This document shows, one piece after another, positions 1 through 4,318 of a stretch of 5,528 nucleotides of DNA. Positions within the stretch are counted from its first letter, which is position 1; the number at the start of each line of letters is the position of its first letter. Both the position numbers and the translations under genes were made by a program. The DNA is from Candidatus Woesearchaeota archaeon (GTDB lineage Archaea > Nanobdellota > Nanobdellia > Woesearchaeales > GW2011-AR4), in assembly GCA_016185875.1 (NCBI GenBank), contig JACPMS010000032.1:1-5528 (forward strand), read 5' to 3'. The notes under the pieces are model-generated. The model saw only the letters and a program-made list of their open reading frames with translations, searched no databases and was not told the origin of the DNA.

Positions 1-51
1 CACCGAGCACTAAAATTTGCCGAAGGCGTATTGAAAAATAAAATCAAATAA
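1..51 (+). CDS. C-terminal end of an upstream gene (partial)
   Basis: Frame 1 is open from the window edge to a TAA at 49-51 and reads HRALKFAEGVLKNKIK. Its Lys-rich end is typical of proteins in this window. A second frame is also open to about 41 but gives a less protein-like sequence, and the third stops almost at once. Too little remains to name a family. The 38-nt gap to the next start is almost pure A/T/C with no clear ribosome binding site, so co-transcription with the next gene is possible but not shown. Confidence 0.5.
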   Translation, partial: HRALKFAEGVLKNKIK

Positions 52-89
52 TTAAAACAAAAACAACTAACTTAAAATCAAAAACTAAA

Positions 90-602
90 ATGGCGGTAAT
101 GAAGAAGGATGTAAACTTGGGCTTGCTGCTTTTGATAGTCGCAGCCTTGCTGATGTTCAGCGGATTTACAGTCTATTACCAGACAACTTTCAAGAATGTG
201 TCAAAAAGCTTTGAAATGAAGATCAAGGAGCTGGAATCTGTGGAGCAGGAGCTTAGCTCAAAAAAGGGGCAGCTCAATGAGACAAGCGTCCAGCTTCAGT
301 TAAAGAAGCAGAAGGAGGAGGACTTGAGCAAAAAATACGTAGAAACAGAGTCTGAAAGGGGGCAGTTGGAAACTGCCAAGAAAAAGCTTGAGGTGGAATT
401 GTCAAGTACAAAATCAAGTTTGGCAGCAACAACTGCAAAATTGACAGAAACCCAAAGCCAGCTGGCTTCATATATAAAGCTTGTAACCGATTTAAACAGG
501 CAAGTCACTGACTTAAAATCTGATGTTAGCTATTATAAACCTTTCAAAGCAAAATATGATTGTGTAGCAAGTAAAGTAGATTCAAGCGGAAATGCTTGCT
601 AA
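90..602 (+). CDS. Membrane-anchored coiled-coil protein, hypothetical
   Basis: This is a 170-residue protein of no recognised family. Residues 9-30 form one hydrophobic segment (VNLGLLLLIVAALLMFSGF...), preceded by a short Lys-containing N-terminus that suggests the start is cytoplasmic. Residues 35-147 are rich in Glu, Lys, Gln, Ser and Leu with heptad-like spacing (KELESVEQELSSKKGQL...), consistent with a long coiled coil outside the membrane. The tail ends with two cysteines, C158 and C170, which could form a disulfide if the domain is extracytoplasmic. The start could be ATG 90 or ATG 99 (MKKDVNLG); neither has a convincing Shine-Dalgarno. Its TAA is followed after only 2 nt by a decayed copy of the start of the three-TM gene, so it was probably once directly coupled to that gene. 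A role in the MoxR/DUF58 membrane system is inferred from position only. Confidence 0.8.
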   Translation: MAVMKKDVNLGLLLLIVAALLMFSGFTVYYQTTFKNVSKSFEMKIKELESVEQELSSKKGQLNETSVQLQLKKQKEEDLSKKYVETESERGQLETAKKKLEVELSSTKSSLAATTAKLTETQSQLASYIKLVTDLNRQVTDLKSDVSYYKPFKAKYDCVASKVDSSGNAC

Positions 603-632
603 AGATGAAACAATTTTTAAATGTAGTCAACG
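602..632 (+). repeat. Decayed duplicate of the 5' end of the gene at 999
   Basis: Positions 602-617 are identical to 996-1011 (aagatgaaacaatttt), and the similarity continues in register to about 632, with 5 mismatches in the next 15 positions. Read from the ATG at 605 it gives MKQFLNVVNE then stop, against MKQFSSVVRE in the intact gene. Four of the five mismatches are GC-to-AT transitions in this copy and one is C/G, as expected for an unselected relic in an AT-rich genome. The two copies flank the nucleotidyltransferase gene exactly. It is best read as a scar of insertion or recombination rather than a functional mini-gene. Confidence 0.65.
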
Positions 633-661
633 AATAAAAGAAATAAATAAAAATGCGATAT

Positions 662-666
662 GGTGA
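662..666 (+). promoter_or_regulatory. Ribosome binding site GGTGA that sets the MNT gene start
   Basis: GGTGA matches the archaeal anti-Shine-Dalgarno and lies 5 nt before the ATG at 672. The alternative in-frame ATG at 660 would overlap this site and has no site of its own, so 672 is preferred. Confidence 0.65.
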
Positions 667-671
667 ATATT

Positions 672-965
672 ATGAAAACATTTGAGGAAGCAAATACCAT
701 AATCAAACAGCATAAGAAAGAGTTAGAGCATAAATTTAAAGTAAAAGAAATAGGGATATTTGGTTCTTATGTGAGGGGCAAGCAAAAGAAAAGAAGCGAC
801 ATAGACATTCTCGTTGAGTTTAAAGAGCCAATAGGCTTATTTGAATTTATTGATTTAGAGGGATATTTAGAAGAATTGCTTGGCGCAAAAGTAGACCTTG
901 TGTCTAAGAAAGCGTTAAAGCCAAGGATTGGCGAGCACATAATGAAAGAGGTTATTTACACATGA
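672..965 (+). CDS. MNT-type nucleotidyltransferase (MntA-like antitoxin fold), apparently without its HEPN partner
   Basis: This 97-residue protein (from ATG 672) is a minimal nucleotidyltransferase domain. The family signature is clear: IGIFGSYVRG at residues 27-36, then SDIDILVEF at 42-50, giving the GSxxRG loop and the metal-binding Asp pair D43/D45. The third acidic residue is probably D75 in AKVDLVS. Family knowledge: such MNT proteins usually pair with a HEPN toxin (HepT) and neutralise it by adding AMP to a tyrosine near its active site. Here the stop overlaps a new ATG (ATGA at 962-965), the usual coupling to hepT, but that frame ends after 11 codons, so no toxin is encoded. The domain looks intact. 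The gene splits two genes that otherwise would be adjacent, so it is probably a late arrival. It could instead serve as a stand-alone nucleotidyltransferase. Confidence 0.88.
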   Translation: MKTFEEANTIIKQHKKELEHKFKVKEIGIFGSYVRGKQKKRSDIDILVEFKEPIGLFEFIDLEGYLEELLGAKVDLVSKKALKPRIGEHIMKEVIYT

Positions 966-997
966 AGAAGAAATTCAGCAAATTTTGGGGGATTTAA
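962..997 (+). pseudogene. Possible vestige of a HEPN partner start (11 codons)
   Basis: An ATG overlapping the nucleotidyltransferase stop opens a frame, MKKKFSKFWGI, that ends at TAA 995-997. The position and ATGA overlap are where a HepT gene normally begins, but the peptide is too short to show homology and no RxxxxH HEPN motif is present. It could equally be chance. The GGGGGA inside it (987-992) may serve as a weak ribosome binding site for the gene at 999. Confidence 0.2.
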
Positions 998-998
998 G

Positions 999-1763
999 AT
1001 GAAACAATTTTCAAGCGTAGTCAGGGAAATCAACAGGACCTTGAACGAGATAACCTTGTTCGAGAATATTGTAAACGCAACCATAGTTTTTTTGGCATTT
1101 TACCTTGTGCTTTCCATTATTGACTTGCAGCCGTTGTACGCATTGGCGCCTGCCATCCTTTATCTTGGATTTTACTCTTACATGAGCTTCAAGTCATCAA
1201 AGTCTCTTATTGTCGAGGGCAAATATGCGCCTTTGAGGGAGAAGTTAAGGACAGCAGCAGACAATGTTGGCATGGAAAACCCGATTGTGGAAGAGCTCAC
1301 CTATGAAGTGACTGCTGAAATGAAGAATGTTGGCTTGTCAATGTTCATCAACCCAAAATCTCTGTCGTACAAGATATTCACTGTCATGGTGCTTTCCTTT
1401 TTGATAATATTCGTCACTTCCATGAACCTGAAGCTTCTGGAGTTTGCAAGGCAGAAAGTGCCTGACATATTCCAAAATCCAAAGGGAGTTGGCAATTTTG
1501 TTGCAACAAAGCTGGAAACAAGCGAAGACATCTACGGCAAGGAGGATGTTGCAAGGCTCGGAGACAAGGAGCTGAACATAAGGATAAAGCCTGTTGACTT
1601 CAAAATAAACGTCAGGGAAGAGGGCGACACAAGGCAGCAGAAGTTTGAAACGGTATTCCCCAAGGATCTAACAGTCAAGGAAACTGCGGCTTACGAGGAA
1701 AACATTCCGCAGGAGCAGCAGGAATTGGTGAAGAATTACTTCAAGAAGCTGGCTGAAGGGTAA
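999..1763 (+). CDS. Three-TM membrane protein with C-terminal soluble domain, hypothetical
   Basis: This is a 254-residue protein with hydrophobic segments at about residues 24-42 (NATIVFLAFYLVLS...), 46-63 (LYALAPAILYLGFYSY) and 124-146 (YKIFTVMVLSFLIIFVTSM). A Lys/Arg-rich loop of about 60 residues lies between TM2 and TM3, suggesting it is cytoplasmic, which would place the last ~105 residues on the outer side. The C-terminal domain is charged and ends EEQ-type: IPQEQQELVKNYFKKL. From memory, similar IPxEYxxLVxxYFxxL tails occur in large membrane proteins beside bacterial MoxR/DUF58 genes; this is a loose resemblance and not an assignment. The first ~10 codons are duplicated upstream of the nucleotidyltransferase gene, so this gene once probably followed the coiled-coil gene by 2 nt. 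A 123-nt, extremely AT-rich gap separates it from moxR. Confidence 0.8.
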   Translation: MKQFSSVVREINRTLNEITLFENIVNATIVFLAFYLVLSIIDLQPLYALAPAILYLGFYSYMSFKSSKSLIVEGKYAPLREKLRTAADNVGMENPIVEELTYEVTAEMKNVGLSMFINPKSLSYKIFTVMVLSFLIIFVTSMNLKLLEFARQKVPDIFQNPKGVGNFVATKLETSEDIYGKEDVARLGDKELNIRIKPVDFKINVREEGDTRQQKFETVFPKDLTVKETAAYEENIPQEQQELVKNYFKKLAEG

Positions 1764-1873
1764 AAATAAGGAATTCATTTAAATTAATTTGAATACATTA
1801 AAAAAATAAATAAAATTCAATAAAATATTAAACATTGAAAATTTTAAATTAAATAAATTATCAAAATCAAAAT

Positions 1874-1880
1874 GAGGTGA
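1874..1880 (+). promoter_or_regulatory. Strong ribosome binding site (GAGGTGA) for moxR
   Basis: GAGGTGA lies 6 nt before the ATG at 1887 and closely matches the archaeal 16S anti-Shine-Dalgarno. It is the best such site in the window and fixes the start. The preceding 1764-1873 stretch is almost wholly A/T, so a promoter is plausible there, but no single TATA box can be picked out. Confidence 0.8.
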
Positions 1881-1886
1881 CATTGC

Positions 1887-2822
1887 ATGAAAAATTACAA
1901 GCAGATTTTTGACGAGCTCCAGAAAGAGACCGGCAAGATTATAGTGGGGCAGGAAAGCGTTATCGAGCAGATTCTCATAGCAATTTTGTGCGATGGAAAT
2001 GCCCTGCTTGAGGGCTATCCAGGATTGGCAAAGACCCTGACAGTCAGGACTCTTGCCCAGCTTATGGATCTCAAGTTCAGCAGGATTCAAAACACCCCTG
2101 ACTTGATGCCCAGCGATATAACAGGCACGTACATTATAGAGGAGGCATCTGGAAAACGACAGTTCAAGTTCCAGCCAGGGCCTATTTTTGCGAATGTTGT
2201 GCTCGCAGACGAAATCAACAGGGCAACTCCAAAAACCCAGTCAGCTTTGCTCGAGGCAATGCAGGAAAAGCAGGTTACATCAGGAACAAACACATTCAAG
2301 CTTGATTTGCCTTTTTTCGTGCTTGCAACCCAGAACCCGATAGAGCAGGAAGGCACATACCCATTGCCAGAGGCGCAAGCTGATAGGTTCCTGCTGAAAA
2401 TTAATGTCACCTACCCCACATACGATCAGGAACTGCAGATTGTCGACAGGTTCGCAGCCGAGTCAAAGGACCAGAAGCTGAAAGTCATGCTGAACAAAAA
2501 TCACCTATTGACGCTGCAAAGCCTTGTAAGGCAGGTGCCTATTGCCAACGACATAAAGCAGAGGGCAGTAAAAATTGTGCTTGCAACAAGGGCCAACAAG
2601 GAGATTATACAATATGGAGCGTCGCCAAGAGCGTCTATCGGCCTGATTTTGGCAGCAAAGGCAAGCGCATTGATACAGGGAAGAAACCACGTCAGCAATG
2701 AGGACTTGAACGTGCTTGCCTATCCGATATTAAGGCACCGCATCATCCTCAACTTCGAGGCAGAAAGGAAGGGAATGTCAAAAGACGACGCAATAAAGAA
2801 CATATTGGACAAGGTAAAGTAA
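1887..2822 (+). CDS. moxR: MoxR-family AAA+ ATPase
   Basis: This 311-residue protein has the normal length and all core motifs of MoxR AAA+ ATPases. Walker A is GYPGLAKT at residues 43-50 (K49, T50). Walker B is VVLADE at 104-109 (D108, E109), followed by INRATPKTQSALLEAMQE. Sensor 1 is ATQNP (N150), the arginine finger is in EAQADRF (R167), and sensor 2 is in GASPRAS (R248). The C-terminal lid follows to the end. Family knowledge: MoxR proteins act as chaperone-like ATPases, often with vWA/DUF58 partners, in maturing or remodelling protein complexes, commonly at the membrane. The DUF58 gene lies next on the same strand, though a 270-nt structured spacer separates them where these genes are often nearly contiguous. 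No key residue is missing, so it should be active. Confidence 0.96.
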   Translation: MKNYKQIFDELQKETGKIIVGQESVIEQILIAILCDGNALLEGYPGLAKTLTVRTLAQLMDLKFSRIQNTPDLMPSDITGTYIIEEASGKRQFKFQPGPIFANVVLADEINRATPKTQSALLEAMQEKQVTSGTNTFKLDLPFFVLATQNPIEQEGTYPLPEAQADRFLLKINVTYPTYDQELQIVDRFAAESKDQKLKVMLNKNHLLTLQSLVRQVPIANDIKQRAVKIVLATRANKEIIQYGASPRASIGLILAAKASALIQGRNHVSNEDLNVLAYPILRHRIILNFEAERKGMSKDDAIKNILDKVK

Positions 2823-2825
2823 AAG

Positions 2826-2838
2826 ATTAAAATTTCAA
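2826..2838 (+). repeat. 13-nt direct repeat (left copy) flanking the structured spacer
   Basis: ATTAAAATTTCAA occurs just after the moxR stop and again at 3076-3088, just before the DUF58 start. A third partial copy (ATTAAAATTTC) sits inside at 2936-2946. It could be a remnant of one original intergenic sequence split by an insertion, but its pure A/T character means chance is a real alternative. Confidence 0.45.
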
Positions 2839-2847
2839 AATTATAAA

Positions 2848-3061
2848 AATTCAACCCGTCGCTTCGCGACAATTTTTACACTCGGCGAAATTTTTGGTAG
2901 CTGAGCGAGCGAGAGCGAACTCTCGCATTCGACACATTAAAATTTCGCCTCGCAATTTATTCATTTAAAATTAAAAATAATGAATAAATAGGCGAAGCCG
3001 AGCGTGTGTGCCAACAGCGAGGCTGAGCACAAGATTATGCGACGAAGTCGCGGATTGAATT
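2848..3061. repeat. Multi-hairpin palindromic element between moxR and DUF58
   Basis: About 214 nt, with GC-rich blocks in an otherwise A/T spacer. Ends: AATTCAACCC (2848-2857) pairs with GGATTGAATT (3052-3061), 9 of 10. Next to each end is a 5-bp hairpin: GTCGC-TTC-GCGAC (2858-2870) and GCGAC-GAA-GTCGC (3039-3051). CTCGGC (2881-2886) pairs with GCCGAG (2997-3002). Between these lie a perfect 7-bp hairpin with CGAA loop (2909-2926) and an 11-bp A/T stem (2955-2965 with 2979-2989). A weaker hairpin may form at 3004-3030. No plausible coding frame was seen. It could be a dispersed MITE-like repeat or a structured RNA/attenuator between the two genes; the sequence alone does not decide. Confidence 0.7.
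2858..2877 (+). terminator. Possible terminator hairpin after moxR
   Basis: A 5-bp GC hairpin (GTCGC-TTC-GCGAC) is followed by AATTTTT, 36 nt after the moxR stop. The shape fits a weak intrinsic terminator, but it is also one arm of the larger palindromic element, and archaeal termination depends mainly on the T-run. Confidence 0.3.
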
Positions 3062-3075
3062 GAAAAATCCATAAA

Positions 3076-3088
3076 ATTAAAATTTCAA
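3076..3088 (+). repeat. 13-nt direct repeat (right copy)
   Basis: ATTAAAATTTCAA, identical to 2826-2838, ends 4 nt before the DUF58 ATG at 3093. It occupies the place where a ribosome binding site would be, and none is present there. Confidence 0.45.
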
Positions 3089-3092
3089 TAAA

Positions 3093-3944
3093 ATGATTGA
3101 CACTTCATTTCTTGACCAGCTGACAAGGTTCAACCTCGTTGTCAACAAAAGGGTTACCTCAAATCTTAGCGGGCCCCGCAAATCAATCGCCACAGGGAGG
3201 GGCTTGACATTCAAGGACTACAGGATTTATGCGCCGGGCGACGACATCAGATTAATAGACTGGAAGGTTTATGCTAGGACGGATGACTTGTATATCAAGG
3301 CTTATGAAGAAGAAAGAAATTTGGTTGTGCATATCATACTGGATGGCAGCGCTTCAATGGGATTTGGCAAGCCTGCAAGCAAGTTCGACTATGCTTCAAT
3401 GATTGGAATCGGGTTTGCGTATCTTGCCATGAGAGACAATGAAAAGTTCCAGTTCTCCACATTTGCAGACTCTCTTGAGATTTTCCAGCCGAGAAGGGGC
3501 ATGAGCCATCTTGCTGCAATGGTGCAACATCTTAACTCTATAAAGCCAAAAGGCTACTCAAAGCTTCGCGACACAATACTTCAGTACAAAAAGGTAATCG
3601 GAAGCAAGTCCATGCTCGTGATTGCATCAGACTTTCTTGTGAATATAGACGAAATAAGGGAAGCGTTCTATTTGCTTGGCGACCATGAAATAAAAATAAT
3701 ACAGGTCCTTGACAGGGTTGAGAAGGAGCTGAAGATTGAAGGCGACATGAAGCTGATAGACAGTGAAACAAAAGGCTTGCTCAGGACTTTCATAAGCCCA
3801 AGATTAAGAATGGATTACCAGCAGCAGCTTGACGACCACTGCGCAAAAATAGAGGAGGTCTGCAACAAGCTGAACATAGATTACAATCTTGCAGTAACAG
3901 ACATTCCGATATTTGATACTTTCTACAAAATATTAGAGGGATGA
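3093..3944 (+). CDS. DUF58 / vWA-like domain protein, MoxR partner
   Basis: This 283-residue soluble protein carries the DUF58 signature at residues 35-75: GRGLTFKDYRIYAPGDDIR, then LIDWKVYARTDDLYIKAYEEER. A vWA-like fold follows, with an intact MIDAS loop DGSAS (D84, S86, S88) and a distal Asp in IASDF (D180), so metal binding is likely. No signal peptide or TM segment is visible, unlike many bacterial DUF58 proteins that have N-terminal TMs. Family knowledge: DUF58 proteins are regular partners of MoxR ATPases in envelope-related systems. The start at 3093 gives the expected N-terminus but has no Shine-Dalgarno. The final codons (TFYKILEG-stop) are repeated downstream at 4006-4032 with synonymous changes only, which points to a rearranged 3' end. 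Confidence 0.93.
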   Translation: MIDTSFLDQLTRFNLVVNKRVTSNLSGPRKSIATGRGLTFKDYRIYAPGDDIRLIDWKVYARTDDLYIKAYEEERNLVVHIILDGSASMGFGKPASKFDYASMIGIGFAYLAMRDNEKFQFSTFADSLEIFQPRRGMSHLAAMVQHLNSIKPKGYSKLRDTILQYKKVIGSKSMLVIASDFLVNIDEIREAFYLLGDHEIKIIQVLDRVEKELKIEGDMKLIDSETKGLLRTFISPRLRMDYQQQLDDHCAKIEEVCNKLNIDYNLAVTDIPIFDTFYKILEG

Positions 3945-4019
3945 AATAACGCTTACTTTTAGAGACGCTTTCAATTTTGTAGAAAGTCATGAACGAAGTG
4001 AATATACTTTTTACAAGAT
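3918..4019. repeat. Three-copy 14-nt repeat forming strong hairpins at the DUF58 3' end
   Basis: ACTTTCTACAAAAT (3918-3931, inside DUF58) is matched by its perfect reverse complement ATTTTGTAGAAAGT (3974-3987). A direct copy, ACTTTTTACAAGAT (4006-4019), differs at 2 of 14 positions. The middle and right copies pair over all 14 positions if two G-U pairs are allowed, with an 18-nt loop. The left and middle copies pair perfectly with a 42-nt loop. In RNA these two hairpins are mutually exclusive. Confidence 0.7.
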
Positions 4020-4032
4020 ACTGGAGGGTTAA
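3937..4032 (+). pseudogene. Second copy of the DUF58 C-terminus (relic)
   Basis: This frame, +1 relative to DUF58, is open from 3937 to TAA 4030-4032 and ends TFYKILEG, exactly as DUF58 does. Across the nine shared codons including stop, 21 of 27 bases match and all six differences are synonymous (ttc/ttt, aaa/aag, tta/ctg, gga/ggt, tga/taa). The upstream part (FRDAFNFVESHERSEY) does not resemble DUF58. It has no start codon. It may be the original gene end displaced by an insertion, or the tail of a lost tandem paralogue. A +1 frameshift at the DUF58 stop would also reach it. Confidence 0.5.
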
Positions 4033-4040
4033 CGAACAAT

Positions 4041-4094
4041 ATGATTTTTAAAAAGTTAAGACCTAAAGTGGATACACTTTATATAGGTCATTAG
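4041..4094 (+). pseudogene. Short ORF, possibly the truncated start of a lost downstream operon gene
   Basis: ATG at 4041 opens MIFKKLRPKVDTLYIGH before TAG 4092-4094. A GGAGGG (4023-4028) lies 12 nt upstream, inside the repeated LEG codons, so the tail of the DUF58 copy would double as its ribosome binding site. The second half coincides with a hairpin, and the peptide is too short to assign. Treat it as a hint of a former next gene rather than a gene. Confidence 0.2.
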
Positions 4095-4107
4095 CGGGAT
4101 GACTTTT
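4060..4107. terminator. Hairpins between the convergent genes, possible terminator
   Basis: GACCT-AAAGTG (4060-4070) pairs with CACTTT (4075-4080) and AGGTC (4085-4089) around a GATA loop, with a 4-nt bulge, 11 bp in all. Immediately after, GTCAT (4087-4091) can pair with ATGAC (4099-4103), followed by TTTT. The two share GTC and cannot form together. The location between a plus-strand and a minus-strand gene suits transcription termination. Confidence 0.4.
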
Positions 4108-4120
4108 AACAGAATTTGTT

Positions 4121-4276
4121 TTATTTAAGCCCTAATCTTTTTGCTCTTTTCTCCCACTCTTTTCTTATTTTCCTAACATATTCCACCGAATCTTTAATAC
4201 CAGCATCTTTCCAAATACCAAAAGCTTTTTTGAACACGTCTTCACTTTTATTTTCCGCTTTTCTTTTATTTTCCAT
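4121..4276 (-). CDS. 51-residue basic protein, possible orphan antitoxin-like
   Basis: On the minus strand, ATG at 4274-4276 opens a 51-codon frame ending at TAA 4121-4123. It encodes MENKRKAENKSEDVFKKAFG, then IWKDAGIKDSVEYVRKIRKE, then WEKRAKRLGLK. It is highly charged, probably helical, and looks like real coding sequence. It starts 42 nt after the glycosyltransferase stop on the same strand, with no clear Shine-Dalgarno. From memory, the FGIWKD...VEYVRKIRxEWxxR pattern resembles the toxin-binding C-terminal part of some archaeal VapB-type antitoxins. However, no N-terminal DNA-binding domain and no PIN or RelE-type toxin gene are present on its downstream side. The antitoxin reading is therefore tentative; it may be a truncated relic or an unrelated small protein. 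Confidence 0.6.
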   Translation of the reverse strand: MENKRKAENKSEDVFKKAFGIWKDAGIKDSVEYVRKIRKEWEKRAKRLGLK

Positions 4277-4318
4277 AAATAATATAATTTAGGTTATGTT
4301 GTATCTAAAACTTATTTT

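Noticed and set aside
605..637. Mini-ORF MKQFLNVVNE as a real small gene
   Set aside because: Only 10 codons, and its similarity to the start of the gene at 999 explains it better as a decayed duplicate.
660..671. Upstream in-frame ATG for the nucleotidyltransferase
   Set aside because: It would place the GGTGA ribosome binding site inside the gene and has no site of its own; ATG 672 has GGTGA at 5-nt spacing and gives the usual family N-terminus.
1777..1794. Near-palindrome in the spacer before moxR as an operator
   Set aside because: It is entirely A/T apart from one base, in a region where such matches are expected by chance.
2848..3061. tRNA or CRISPR array
   Set aside because: The multi-branched fold lacks tRNA arm lengths, a CCA-acceptor stem and a T-loop motif; there are no regularly spaced direct repeats.
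3936..4032. Programmed +1 frameshift extending DUF58 to the second FYKILEG tail
   Set aside because: Possible in principle, but there is no conserved shift signal to point to, the linking peptide does not resemble DUF58, and a duplicated tail is simpler.
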